Source of the DNA: Kocuria salsicia
GTDB taxonomy: Bacteria; Actinomycetota; Actinomycetes; Actinomycetales; Micrococcaceae
Direction: 5' to 3'
DNA length: 64,000 nucleotides
Assembly (NCBI RefSeq): GCF_007681555.1
Contig: NZ_VELE01000002.1
Coordinates: forward strand, 248,001 to 312,000
Below the pieces are notes generated by a model. That model was not told the DNA's origin. It saw only the letters and a list, made by a program, of their open reading frames with translations, and searched no databases. The position numbers and the translations under genes were made by a program. Numbering within the stretch: position 1 is the first letter of the stretch; each line of letters opens with the position of its first letter. Shown here piece by piece: positions 55,668-64,000 of this stretch.

Positions 55668-57521
55668 CTACCCGCGGTCGTCCTCGTCCAGCGCGGCGAG
55701 CCGGGCGGCCTTGCGCTTCGCGGACTTCTTCGCGGCCCTGCGCTGCCTGGCCTCTGCCCGCCGAGCCACCCGGTCCGACGTCTCCTCCGCGGGGGTCTCT
55801 CGGGTGCCGGCGCCGTTGTCCGCGCGCGTGCGCGGACGGGTACCGGAATGGACAGGGAAAGCCGCGGCGGGCCGCTCGGCCGGCCGGGTGGCGCCCACGG
55901 CGGAGGACCCACCAGCGTGTGGCGCACTATCCGTGACGGATGCGGACGGCGCGGGGGTCCGGGGAACACCTGCCCCGGGAGCCACGGACTGGGGGGAGAC
56001 CCCACGGGCCGCGGTGCGTCCGCGCCGCGCTCCGGCCGCCGCATCGACGTCGTCGACGGGATCGGGATCCGCCGCGTCGTCGTCCGCCTGCCACGCGCGC
56101 GAGCGGTAGCCCTCCCGCTCGAGCCAGGGCCCCAGGACGTAGCCGAGCGCGGCGCCAACCGCGAACTCCGCGCCGAGCCACAGGAAGACCTGCCACGTCT
56201 GGGGACCCACGGTGGTCAAGCGCCCGATGCCCAGCGACCCGTTGGACAGCCACGTCAGCAGCGAGACGAGGCCAGCGCCCACGGCGGCGATGAACACGAC
56301 CGTGAGCAGCGTGGAGAGCAGGAACGTGAACCACCGCAGGGGCAGCCGGATGGCCATCCAGTCGTCCAGGTGGTTCTCGCCCTCGCGGCAGAACCACCAC
56401 CCCGCGAGCAGACCCGCCAGCACCGGCAGCACCAGCACGGCGGGGGCCAGACCCCAGGGGTCACCGGAAGGCAGCGCCGCGAGCGCGGGCACCTGCGGAA
56501 GCGGTCCCAGGACGCTCTCGAACGGAGAGGTGATGGTGCCGGTGCCGAGCGAGAACCCCGCGCCGGTGGCCCATGCGAGCGCCCAGAGCACCAGGTTGGG
56601 CAGGTAGCCGAACTGCAGCGCCGTGAGCGCGGTGTCCCCGGCCGCGTCCGCGCCGAGGTCCTGGTAGACGGTGACCACGCGGTCCCAGTGCCACAGCAGC
56701 GTCACGGCGAACAGCAGGGCCCCGGCGCCCACCGCGGCCACGGCGGCCAGGAAGCCCGCCCGGATCACGGCCCACACGTAGGAGCCCGCCCAGCGGGAGT
56801 ACTGGCTCGTGCGCTCCAACCAGGAGGCGGCGTCGGCCCCGAGGACCGCGGCGAGCGAGCGCGAGACGCTCCAGCCGCCCACGAGCGTCCCCAGCCCCGC
56901 GGGAATGAGGGGCAGCAGCGTGGCGGGCAGCAGCTCCACCCGGACCTGGTCCGTGCGGCTGAGCAGCCCCACGAGACCGGCGAACAGTCCGTAGCCGATC
57001 ATGCCCGCGACGAACGGCACCAGGAACTGGCCGCGCCAGCACGCCCGCGCGATCCGGCGGCCGGCCACCACGGCCAGACCGAACGGGATGAGCGTGAGCC
57101 CCAGGGGCACGAGCGTGAGCGTGCCGCCGCCGTCCAGGGAGAGGCCCTGCACGGACTCGATGGTGAGGGGCGTGCAGTGCGCGAGCAGCCAGACCTGGCC
57201 GGCCAGGCGGAAGCTGCCCGCGGCCCCGAGGGTCGCGAAGCCGCCGGCCACCCACACGGCGCCGAGCAGCACTGCGCTGAGCAGCAACCCCACCACGGCC
57301 ACCACGAGCAGCTCGATCACGCCCTGCAGTGCCAGGGGCATGGGCATGCCCGGGTTCTCGCCACGCGGAGGTCGGGTGCGCCCGGTGGCACCCGCGGCAG
57401 TGGAGCCACTGGTGCCCGAGCCCGGGTTGCTGGAGTCCCGGTTGCTGGAGCCGCGGGTGGTGAATCGGTCGCGTACGCCCGAGATCGCGCCGGGCACAGA
57501 GGGAAGTTTCATCGGCTTCAT
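55668..57521 (-). CDS. DUF6350 polytopic membrane protein (PerM/Rv0955-like)
   Basis: 617 aa. About eleven hydrophobic segments between residues 65 and 460 follow a disordered Gly/Ser/Arg tail; the last 130 residues are Ala/Arg/Glu-rich and charged, with a Lys/Arg-rich end. Segments such as VWLLAHCTPLTIESVQ, FCREGENHLDDW and VLGPWLEREGYRSRAW fit the actinobacterial DUF6350 family. Mycobacterial Rv0955 (PerM) in this group affects cell division and persistence. Its place beside purN and purH is shared with mycobacteria. Function otherwise unknown. Confidence 0.82.
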   Translation of the reverse strand: MKPMKLPSVPGAISGVRDRFTTRGSSNRDSSNPGSGTSGSTAAGATGRTRPPRGENPGMPMPLALQGVIELLVVAVVGLLLSAVLLGAVWVAGGFATLGAAGSFRLAGQVWLLAHCTPLTIESVQGLSLDGGGTLTLVPLGLTLIPFGLAVVAGRRIARACWRGQFLVPFVAGMIGYGLFAGLVGLLSRTDQVRVELLPATLLPLIPAGLGTLVGGWSVSRSLAAVLGADAASWLERTSQYSRWAGSYVWAVIRAGFLAAVAAVGAGALLFAVTLLWHWDRVVTVYQDLGADAAGDTALTALQFGYLPNLVLWALAWATGAGFSLGTGTITSPFESVLGPLPQVPALAALPSGDPWGLAPAVLVLPVLAGLLAGWWFCREGENHLDDWMAIRLPLRWFTFLLSTLLTVVFIAAVGAGLVSLLTWLSNGSLGIGRLTTVGPQTWQVFLWLGAEFAVGAALGYVLGPWLEREGYRSRAWQADDDAADPDPVDDVDAAAGARRGRTAARGVSPQSVAPGAGVPRTPAPSASVTDSAPHAGGSSAVGATRPAERPAAAFPVHSGTRPRTRADNGAGTRETPAEETSDRVARRAEARQRRAAKKSAKRKAARLAALDEDDRG

Positions 57522-57628
57522 CTTTCCACGTCCGCGGGGGCGGGGCCCGCAGCCGTGTTCGCCCGTTCTTCACCGGCGCGTCACTGCCGCGTGACCCGCC
57601 CGTGGACCGGACCCGCCACGGTGGGGGC

Positions 57629-58828
57629 ATGAGAATCGCAGTGGTCGCCGAACAGTTCCTCCCCCACATGAACGGTGTGACCCACTCGGTGCTGCGAGTG
57701 GTGGAGCACCTGCGGGCGCACGGGCACCGCGTGATGGTCGTTGCCCCGTCCTACGAGAAGGGTCTCTTTCCCGGTGCGGAGCCCGGGCTGCCCGGGGTGC
57801 ACGTGGAGCGCATACCGTCCCTGCCCCTCGCCGGCTACCCGGAGGTGCGTGTGGCCGGCTGCACGGTGCACCGGATGCAGCGGGTGCTCAGCCGCTTCGC
57901 TCCGGACGTGGTGCACGTTGCCTCCCCGTTCGTCCTGGGGTGGCGCGCCATCCAGGCTGCTGCCGCCCTCGGCCTGCCGAGCGTCGCGGTCTACCAGACA
58001 GACGTGCCCGGCTACGCGGCGCGCTACGGCGCGGGAGTGCTCGAGACCGCGCTGTGGGCACACATGCGCACGATGCACAACGCCGCCACCCTCACGCTCG
58101 CGCCGTCCACGGCGTCCCTGCGGCAGCTGCGGGGCCACGACGTGCAGCGCGTGCACCTGTGGCGCCGGGGCGTGGACACCGTGCGCTTTCGCCCCGAGCT
58201 GCGGGACCACGCGTGGCGCGAACGCGTGGGTCAGGGACGCAGGCTCGTGGGCTACGTGGGCCGGCTCGCACCGGAGAAGCAGGTGGCGGACCTGGCGGTG
58301 CTGGACTCCCTGCCGGGCACGCGGCTCGTGGTGGTGGGCTCCGGGCCTGAGAAGGACGCGCTGCGCACCGCGCTGCCCCGCGCACACTTCGAGGGCTTCC
58401 GCACCGGTGACGAGCTGGCCGCGGTGATGGCCTCCCTGGACGTGTTCGTGCACCCCGGCGAGCACGAGACGTTCTGTCAGACCATCCAGGAGGCCATGGC
58501 ATCGGGCGTCCCCGTGGTGGCGGTGGGGCGCGGCGGGCCGCTGGACCTCGTGGACTCCTCACGCAACGGGTGGCTCTACCCGCCCGGGAACACGGCACGG
58601 CTGCGGGAGCTCGTGCAGGACCTGGTGGGCGACGAGGCCAAGCGCCGCGCCTTCGCCGCCACCGCGCGGGGCACGGTCCGGGACCGCACCTGGCAGGCCG
58701 TGTGCGACGAGCTGCTCGGCCACTACGAACGTGCCATGGCGACGTCGCCGCGCCCCACGACGCTGCGCACCCGACGCACCCGAACTGCACACCTGGCACG
58801 CAACGGCACCTTGGTTAAATTTTGGTGA
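57629..58828 (+). CDS. GT4-family glycosyltransferase, probable GDP-mannose-dependent mannosyltransferase (MgtA-like)
   Basis: 399 aa GT-B enzyme. Starts RIAVVAEQFLPHMNGVTHSV with a glycine-rich acceptor loop. The donor site has VGYVGRLAPEKQVADL, VVVGSGPEKDAL and the nucleotide-sugar motif FVHPGEHETFCQTIQEAMASGVPVV. MgtA/PimB-type enzymes mannosylate glycolipids such as glucuronyl-diacylglycerol in actinomycetes; donor and acceptor here are inferred. ATG 57629 is chosen (GTGGGGG upstream). The last codons are strikingly AT-rich (LVKFW, 58811-58825). Divergent from the DUF6350 gene. Confidence 0.88.
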   Translation: MRIAVVAEQFLPHMNGVTHSVLRVVEHLRAHGHRVMVVAPSYEKGLFPGAEPGLPGVHVERIPSLPLAGYPEVRVAGCTVHRMQRVLSRFAPDVVHVASPFVLGWRAIQAAAALGLPSVAVYQTDVPGYAARYGAGVLETALWAHMRTMHNAATLTLAPSTASLRQLRGHDVQRVHLWRRGVDTVRFRPELRDHAWRERVGQGRRLVGYVGRLAPEKQVADLAVLDSLPGTRLVVVGSGPEKDALRTALPRAHFEGFRTGDELAAVMASLDVFVHPGEHETFCQTIQEAMASGVPVVAVGRGGPLDLVDSSRNGWLYPPGNTARLRELVQDLVGDEAKRRAFAATARGTVRDRTWQAVCDELLGHYERAMATSPRPTTLRTRRTRTAHLARNGTLVKFW

Positions 58829-59047
58829 CATTCTCGGCCCGGACCTGGTTGCGGCGCAGCTCACGCGGATAGGCTCGACAACGACTTCATGAGATGTGCC
58901 TGCGCACGGGCACCACGCCCGCGCGCAACCGGAGCTCCAACTCGGCACACGCCAACCCTCGGTTCAGGGGTGGATTGGATGACGAAGCGGCCGTGTCCAC
59001 ACCTGTGGCCCCGGCAAGCAACCAGGAAAAACTCAGAGGCACAGAAC
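58829..59047 (+). other. Long leader region before the 98-aa gene
   Basis: 219 non-coding bases. A weak promoter-like pair, TTGCGG (58849-58854) and TAGGCT (58870-58875), is followed by about 170 bases that can form several short stems (for example GGGC/GCCC at 58904-58920). CTTC and GAAG elements stand near its ends. No known riboswitch consensus could be matched by eye. Confidence 0.3.
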
Positions 59048-59344
59048 ATGAACACCGCAGCACAGACACCCCCGCAAGCTCCCGAAGCGAGCAACGAGTC
59101 CCGCGAGCAGTGGGTGGACGTCACCGTCAACGCGGACCCCGTCCGCCACGTCGTCGCCCTCACTGGATCGGACGGCACCCCCCACGAGTACTTCGCGGAC
59201 GACGTCCGCGAGCTCGCCCTGGCCACCCAGCACACCAAGGGCCGCGGCCAGTGGTGCGCCAAGTACCGCAGGCTCCTGGTCCCGGGTGCGTCCCGCGTGA
59301 CCGGTGGCGCCTCCTTCTACAAGCTGGAGCCCATGCCGGCCTGA
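59048..59344 (+). CDS. Unrecognised 98-aa protein
   Basis: Starts at ATG 59048 with AGAGG 8 bases upstream. Residues 1-20 are polar and Ala/Pro-rich. The remainder looks like a compact alpha/beta domain (WVDVTVNADPVRHVVALTGS, EYFADDVRELALATQHTKG, WCAKYRRLLVP) with one Cys and no signal peptide or membrane segment. Codon usage is normal for the window and a strong terminator follows, supporting a real single gene. No family recognised. Confidence 0.7.
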   Translation: MNTAAQTPPQAPEASNESREQWVDVTVNADPVRHVVALTGSDGTPHEYFADDVRELALATQHTKGRGQWCAKYRRLLVPGASRVTGGASFYKLEPMPA

Positions 59345-59369
59345 GCCGCGGCTGCGCACCCAGCACAGA

Positions 59370-59408
59370 GGGCGGGCCCGGCGCGTGAACCACGTGCGGG
59401 GCCCGCCC
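59370..59408. terminator. Terminator between the 98-aa gene and choline oxidase
   Basis: GGGCGGGCCC (59370-59379) pairs with GGGCCCGCCC (59399-59408); CTTCTC follows on the plus strand. It lies between convergent genes and could serve both. The rest of 59345-59565 shows no gene. Confidence 0.75.
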
Positions 59409-59565
59409 CTTCTCATGTACCTGTGCTCATCAGAGTCGGTGCCGCGAAGATCTGGTGCCCCATGGAGCCGGCACTCCCCGGGCCCCCCTCCCACAAGGAG
59501 AGGCGCACCCGTGCCGGAAGCCGGCAGAGACGCCCGCAGCGGGTCGCGTCGGGCCCTGGCCCCGA

Positions 59566-61146
59566 CTACTCGCCGGCGCGCTCCTCGCGGATCAGCTCCG
59601 CGGCGCGCTCGCCGATCATGTAGACGGTGATGTTCGGGTTCACCGTGACGAGCTCCGGCATCACCGAGGCGTCCGCGACCCGCAACCCGCTGACGCCCTT
59701 GACCCGCAGCTGCGGATCCAGGGGCGAGTCCGCGTCCGTGGCCGGGCCCATGCGGCACGAGCCCGCCGGGTGGTACACGGTGTTGTGGGTGCGGCGGATG
59801 TAGTCCGCGATCTCCTCGTCGCTCTGGACATCCTCTCCGGGGAACAGCTCCCGGCCGGCCCACTGCGAGAGCCCGCTCTGGGAGACGATCTCGCGGGCCC
59901 GGCGGATGCCCGCCGTCATGATCCGCATGTCGTAGCCCTCGGGGTCCGTGAAGTAGCGCGGGTCCACGCGGGGCTTGTCCCGGAAGTCACGCGTGCGCAG
60001 CCGCACGGTGCCGCGGGAGCGGGCGTGCGTGACGTTCGGGGTGAGGCAGAACGCGTTGTCCGCCGTGGGGTAGCCCTGCCGGTAGGTGTGCATGTCGAAG
60101 TTCACGCTGCCGTAGTGCATCATCAGGTCCGGGCGGTCCAGGCCCCCGTCCACCTGGTCGAAGATCCCGATCTCCCACCACTGGGTGGAGTCTTCCACCA
60201 TGGGCTTCTTCGCCTCCCACTGGATGACCGCCTCCGGGTGGTCCTGCAGGTGCGAGCCCACGCCCGGAGAGTCCACGAGCACGTCCACGCCCACCTCGGA
60301 CAGGTGCTCGGCGGGGCCGATGCCCGAGAGCATCAGCAGCTTGGGGGTGTCGATCGCACCCGCCGAGACGACCACCTCGCGCCGGGCGGAGATCCTGTGA
60401 GCCTTGCCGAACGCGTTGTCCGTGACCTCCACACCGGTGGCGCGGCGGTTCTCGTCGAAGAGCACGCGCTTGACCTGCGTGCCGGTGAGGATCGTGAGAT
60501 TCTCCCGGTCCTGCGCGGGGTGCAGGTAGCTGACGGAGGAGGACGAGCGGGTGCCGTCCTCCCGCGCGCTGATCTGGAAGAAGCTCGCACCCTGCGTCAC
60601 GGTCTTGCCGGTGTTGAAGTCCGCGCGCGGGATCCCGGCCTGCTCGGCCGCGTCCAGTAGAGCGACGCCGCACGGGTCCACCGCGGGCACGTTGCGCAGC
60701 CGCACGGGCCCGTCGTGGCCGTGGTGAGCGCCCGGGTCCTCGTTGTTCTCAAGCTTCTGGTAGAGCCGGAACGCCGTCTCCGAGTTCCAGTCCTCCAGCC
60801 CGTAGACGGACTCCCACTCGTCCAGGTCCTCCGACGGCGCCCAGAAGGCGATGCACGAGTTGTGGGACGAGCAACCGCCCAGCACCTTCGCGCGGGCCAT
60901 GCGCATGAAGGAGTTGCCGTTCTCCTGTTCCTCGAGCGGGTAGTCCCAGTCGTGGCCGGACTCCAGCAGCTCCATCCAGCGGTTGAGCTGCAGGATCTCC
61001 GGGTAGCCGGAGTCGTGGTCCCCGGCCTCGAGCAGTGCCACGGTGACGTCCGGGTCCTCGCTCAGCCGAGCGGCGACCACCGCTCCCGCGGATCCTGCGC
61101 CCACGACCACGTAGTCGTACTCGGCGATGGGGTTCTTCTCACTCAT
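59566..61146 (-). CDS. codA: Choline oxidase (GMC oxidoreductase)
   Basis: 526 aa flavoenzyme oxidising choline through betaine aldehyde to glycine betaine, using O2 and releasing H2O2. FAD fold VVVGAGSAGAVVAARLSE lies at the N-terminus. GGCSSHNSCIAFWAP contains His95, which corresponds to the FAD-linked His99 of Arthrobacter globiformis choline oxidase, and Ser97 (its Ser101). The catalytic pair His459 (VYHPAGS) and Asn503 (VNPNITV) also match. This similarity extends through the whole protein and is much closer than to E. coli BetA, so oxidase rather than dehydrogenase is favoured. ATG 61146. Confidence 0.9.
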   Translation of the reverse strand: MSEKNPIAEYDYVVVGAGSAGAVVAARLSEDPDVTVALLEAGDHDSGYPEILQLNRWMELLESGHDWDYPLEEQENGNSFMRMARAKVLGGCSSHNSCIAFWAPSEDLDEWESVYGLEDWNSETAFRLYQKLENNEDPGAHHGHDGPVRLRNVPAVDPCGVALLDAAEQAGIPRADFNTGKTVTQGASFFQISAREDGTRSSSSVSYLHPAQDRENLTILTGTQVKRVLFDENRRATGVEVTDNAFGKAHRISARREVVVSAGAIDTPKLLMLSGIGPAEHLSEVGVDVLVDSPGVGSHLQDHPEAVIQWEAKKPMVEDSTQWWEIGIFDQVDGGLDRPDLMMHYGSVNFDMHTYRQGYPTADNAFCLTPNVTHARSRGTVRLRTRDFRDKPRVDPRYFTDPEGYDMRIMTAGIRRAREIVSQSGLSQWAGRELFPGEDVQSDEEIADYIRRTHNTVYHPAGSCRMGPATDADSPLDPQLRVKGVSGLRVADASVMPELVTVNPNITVYMIGERAAELIREERAGE

Positions 61147-61233
61147 GTGTTCTCCGTTCGGTGGGTGCCCGACGCCGTGGGCGCTCCCGCGCGGCGGCGG
61201 TGCGCACGCGGCGTCGTCGGCGGTGACTCGTGT

Positions 61234-61269
61234 CCCCGCCGCGCCGGGCCGGAACCCGGCGCGGCGGGG
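61234..61269 (-). terminator. betB terminator
   Basis: Perfect 15-bp arms CCCCGCCGCGCCGGG (61234-61248) and CCCGGCGCGGCGGGG (61255-61269), loop CCGGAA. It lies 54 bases past the betB stop and 88 bases before the choline oxidase start, so codA may need its own promoter or read-through. Confidence 0.85.
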
Positions 61270-61322
61270 AGGAGCTCAATGGTGCTGAGCTCCGTGTGAC
61301 GAACCTCGGGGGAGCGCGGCGC

Positions 61323-62816
61323 TCAGTGCTGTGGGAACCACCCGGTCACCGCGGGGCGGATGTTCTGGTAGACGTGCTTGGTCTCCTGGTACTCTCCCAG
61401 CCCGTCGTGGCCGAGCTCGCGGCCCACGCCGGACTGCTTCATGCCGCCCCACTCCGCCTGCGGCAGGTAGGGGTGGAAGTCGTTGATCCACACGGTGCCG
61501 TGGCGCAGCCTCCCGGCCACACGCTGGGACTTGCCCGCGTCCTGGGTCCACACTGCACCGGCGAGGCCGTAGTGGGTGTCGTTGGCGATCGCCACGGCCT
61601 CCTCCTCGGTGCGGAAGGTCTCCACGGTCACGGTGGGGCCAAAGGCCTCATCGTGCACGCAGTCCATGTCCGGGGTGCAGTTGTCGATCACCGTGGGCAG
61701 GTAGAAGAAGCCGTCTTCCAGCTGCAGGGAGCCGTCCGCGGAGGGGCCCTCCGCGAACCGGCCACCGCAGCGGATCCGGGCGCCCTGCTCACGAGCGTGC
61801 TCCACGTAGGCGTGCACCTTCTCGCGGTGGGCCTCGGAGATCAGGGCACCGGTCTCGGCCTTCTCATCGAACGGCCCGCCCAGCAGGATGGCCTCCGCGC
61901 GCGCAGCGAGGTCGCCCACGAACTGTTCGGCGATGGACTCCTCGACCACCAGGCGTGCGCCGGCGGAGCAGACCTGCCCGGAGTGCACGAAGGCGGCGTT
62001 GAGAGCGTTGTCAAGCGCAGCGTCGTAGTCGGCGTCCGCGAAGACCACGTTCGGGTTCTTCCCGCCCAGCTCCAGCGCCACCTTCTTCACGGTCGCGGCG
62101 GCCTCTCGGGCGATCACCCTGCCCGTGACGAGTCCGCCCGTGAAGGAGACGAGGTCCACGCGCGAGTCCGAGGACAGCGGCGCCCCGGCCTGGGCGCCCG
62201 CGCCGAGCACCAGGTTGGCCACGCCCGCGGGCAGCTCGAGCTCCTCGAGCACCTGCATCATGAGGATGGCCGTGTGCGGGGTGAGCTCGGCGGGCTTGAG
62301 GACGAACGTGTTGCCTGCGGCCAGAGCCGGGGCGATCTTCCACGCGGCCTGCAGCAGCGGGTAGTTCCAGGGGGTGATCAGCCCGCACACGCCCACAGGC
62401 TCGTGCACCACGCGGCTGACGACGTCCGGGTTCCCGGCGTCGACGACGCGCCCGGCGTCGTCGGCCGCGATCTTGCCGAAGTACTCGAAGCAGTCCGCAA
62501 TGTCGGACATGTCCTGGCGGGACTCCTCGATGCGCTTGCCGGTGTCGAGGGACTCCGCGCGGGCGAACTCCTCGGCGCGCTCGCGCAGCCGGGCGGCCAC
62601 GCGCAGCACAAAGCTGCCGCGCTCCCCCGCAGGCACGTCCGACCAGCGGCCGTCGTCGAACGCCCCACGGGCGGCGGCAATCGCGCGCTCGGTGTCCTCG
62701 GCAGTGGCCTCGGCGACGACGGCCACCTCAGTGCCGTCCGCCGGGCAGTGGATGGTGCGGGTGCCGCCCTGCAGGGCGGGGACCCACTGGCCGTCGATGT
62801 ACAGGGTGCTGCTCAT
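61323..62816 (-). CDS. betB: Betaine-aldehyde dehydrogenase
   Basis: 497 aa NAD(P)-dependent aldehyde dehydrogenase. PWNYPLLQAAWKIAPALAAG lies near residue 150, the catalytic Glu in ALELGGKNPNVVF, the catalytic Cys in HSGQVCSAGARLV, and EAFGPTVTVETF in the C-terminal half. Family-wide features do not by themselves fix the substrate; the neighbouring choline oxidase and BCCT carrier make betaine aldehyde the best inference. ATG 62816 overlaps the transporter stop (ATGA). Confidence 0.93.
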   Translation of the reverse strand: MSSTLYIDGQWVPALQGGTRTIHCPADGTEVAVVAEATAEDTERAIAAARGAFDDGRWSDVPAGERGSFVLRVAARLRERAEEFARAESLDTGKRIEESRQDMSDIADCFEYFGKIAADDAGRVVDAGNPDVVSRVVHEPVGVCGLITPWNYPLLQAAWKIAPALAAGNTFVLKPAELTPHTAILMMQVLEELELPAGVANLVLGAGAQAGAPLSSDSRVDLVSFTGGLVTGRVIAREAAATVKKVALELGGKNPNVVFADADYDAALDNALNAAFVHSGQVCSAGARLVVEESIAEQFVGDLAARAEAILLGGPFDEKAETGALISEAHREKVHAYVEHAREQGARIRCGGRFAEGPSADGSLQLEDGFFYLPTVIDNCTPDMDCVHDEAFGPTVTVETFRTEEEAVAIANDTHYGLAGAVWTQDAGKSQRVAGRLRHGTVWINDFHPYLPQAEWGGMKQSGVGRELGHDGLGEYQETKHVYQNIRPAVTGWFPQH

Positions 62817-64000
62817 GCGTCGTCCTCCTTGGTCGGTGTGACCTCCAGCTCGGACGTCGGGAGTCCGATCTGGGTGCTTCCGGGGTGGTCGTGGTTGAGT
62901 CGGATGAATTCGAGATGGCGCTCGTAGCAGTCCAGGGCGTCGTTGATGAGCTGCTCGGACGTGTACCCCAGGACGTCGTAGCCCAGGGAACCCGTGGCCG
63001 TGAAGACCTCCAGGCGGTAGTACTGGTCAGAGTCCGGGTTGGTGCGGAAGCCACCGAAACCCGGGGTGGGGAAGGCCACTGGATGCACCCGGTAGACGAA
63101 GTCCCGTTCCGGTGCCAGGTCCACGTGCAGGCACACCTGCTCCACGGCCGGGTGGCCCTCGGCGGGCTTCGCCTGCACCGTGACGCCCACTCCGGTCTCG
63201 CGGATCTCGTCCGCAAACGTGGTCAGTGCGGGTACGACAACGTCGCGCGCGTAGCGCTGGGCTGCGCGGGCACCCGGGTAGCTGCCCAGCCGGGAGAGCC
63301 GGGAGCGCCAGTGGGTGTCCCGCCCGGTGCGACCCGCCACGGCAGAACGGCTGGCCACCGCGCCCGAGGCCGCGGAGCTGACCTCCACGCGCAGCGAACG
63401 CCACAGCCCCACCATGATGAGGTACATGACCACCGAGAACGGCAGGCCCATGATGAGGGTTGCGTTCTGCAGGGTGCTCACGCCGCCCACCAGCAGCATG
63501 GCCAGTGTCAGCACGCCGGTGCTCACGGCCCAGAACACGCGCAGCCACTTGGGACCGTCCTGGTTGGGGTCCTCGATCCGGGACGTGAAGTTGCTCATGA
63601 CCAGGGCCCCGGAGTCCGCGGACGTCACGTAGAACAGCAGACCGGTGAATGTGGCGATCGAGGCCGCCACGGTGGCGCCGGGGTACTGCTCGAGCAGCGA
63701 GTAGAAGGCCCGCTCGGGGGTGTTCATGGCCACCTCACCGAAGGCCCTGTTGCCGCCCACCACGAGGTCCAGGGCGGAGTTCCCGAAGATCGAGATCCAC
63801 AGCAGGATGAACGCGAACGGAACTGTCATGGTGCCCAGCACGAACTGGCGCAGGGTGCGCCCGCGGGAGATCCGGGCAAGGAAGAGCCCCACGAACGGCG
63901 CCCAGGCGATCCACCAGGCCCAGAAGAACAGCGTCCAGGCGCTCATCCACTCCTGCGGCGCCTCGAATGCAAACGTGTTCAGCGTCATCCCGGGGAACTG
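62813..64000 (-). CDS. betT: BCCT family choline/betaine transporter, C-terminal part (5' end outside window)
   Basis: Partial: 395 codons visible and the frame is open to the window end. Full carriers have 12 membrane segments; about the last six are present. TLFFWAWWIAWAPFVGLFLARISRGRT is split by the family signature WWIAWAPFVG, with ISRGRTLRQFVLG after it and TSADSGALVMSNFTS further on. A long C-terminal cytoplasmic tail (about 180 residues) resembles the osmosensing tails of BetT-type proteins. Substrate choline is inferred from the adjacent betB and codA. Confidence 0.92.
   Translation of the reverse strand, partial: QFPGMTLNTFAFEAPQEWMSAWTLFFWAWWIAWAPFVGLFLARISRGRTLRQFVLGTMTVPFAFILLWISIFGNSALDLVVGGNRAFGEVAMNTPERAFYSLLEQYPGATVAASIATFTGLLFYVTSADSGALVMSNFTSRIEDPNQDGPKWLRVFWAVSTGVLTLAMLLVGGVSTLQNATLIMGLPFSVVMYLIMVGLWRSLRVEVSSAASGAVASRSAVAGRTGRDTHWRSRLSRLGSYPGARAAQRYARDVVVPALTTFADEIRETGVGVTVQAKPAEGHPAVEQVCLHVDLAPERDFVYRVHPVAFPTPGFGGFRTNPDSDQYYRLEVFTATGSLGYDVLGYTSEQLINDALDCYERHLEFIRLNHDHPGSTQIGLPTSELEVTPTKEDDA

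Noticed and set aside
58829-59047. SAM-, ydaO- or cobalamin-type riboswitch
   Set aside because: A few conserved-looking words occur (for example GCAACC) but the ordered core of any known class could not be matched by eye. It is kept only as an unassigned leader.

Overview
The window is chromosomal DNA of a very GC-rich actinomycete, most probably a Micrococcaceae member close to Kocuria. Pointers are the strong GC bias at third codon positions, frequent GTG starts, mycothiol chemistry (mca), and two gene neighbourhoods arranged as in mycobacteria: uppS-like/hlyIII/DUF255/small membrane protein/mca/DUF4307/greA, and mazG/eno/divIC/DUF501/ppx. The choline oxidase at 59.6 kb closely resembles the Arthrobacter enzyme. 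The genus call is an inference from gene content. No insertion sequence, prophage, CRISPR array or rRNA was seen, and there is one tRNA.

Layout. 1-4 kb: 3' part of poxB, a SorC/DeoR-type sugar regulator, and a xylulokinase gene broken by a single-base frameshift. 4-6.3 kb: NUDIX hydrolase, lone A24 prepilin peptidase, and an unrecognised secretable-looking protein. 6.3-13.2 kb: the Rv1080c-Rv1086-like block. 13.3-19.5 kb: ilvA, an AI-2E family permease, a nitroreductase-like protein, a Bax inhibitor-1 family protein, a tRNA with UAA anticodon, and type II NADH dehydrogenase. 19.5-25.5 kb: a mycosin-like protease, then ppx-DUF501-divIC, eno and mazG. 25.5-34.5 kb: adenosine deaminase, a 605-residue unknown, cytidine deaminase and a complete BMP-type nucleoside ABC importer. 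These together form a nucleoside uptake and salvage locus.

34.6-41 kb: M20 amidohydrolase, manC, and the sdhCDAB operon with a strong hairpin between sdhD and sdhA. 41-48 kb (all minus strand): YihY/BrkB membrane protein, 2'-5' RNA ligase-like protein, trpS, exonuclease III, a small membrane protein, and the one-carbon pair glyA-folD. 48.2-52.2 kb: a 1118-residue fusion of a beta-phosphoglucomutase-type HAD domain with a GH65 disaccharide phosphorylase, then a gamma-carbonic anhydrase-like protein. 52.4-57.6 kb: purH, purN, an unknown membrane protein and a DUF6350 membrane protein. 57.6-59.4 kb: a GT4 glycosyltransferase and a 98-residue orphan protein. 59.6-64 kb: a glycine-betaine locus of BCCT transporter (cut by the window end), betaine-aldehyde dehydrogenase and choline oxidase.

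Genes sit tightly: many neighbours overlap by 4 bases (ATGA or GTGA), and most units end in long GC-rich hairpins without a U-tract. The items most worth a second look are the tRNA with a leucine UAA anticodon but a short variable loop, the HAD-GH65 fusion with an upstream dyad, the hairpin inside the sdh operon, the 605-residue protein between cdd and add, and the long leader before the 98-residue orphan.
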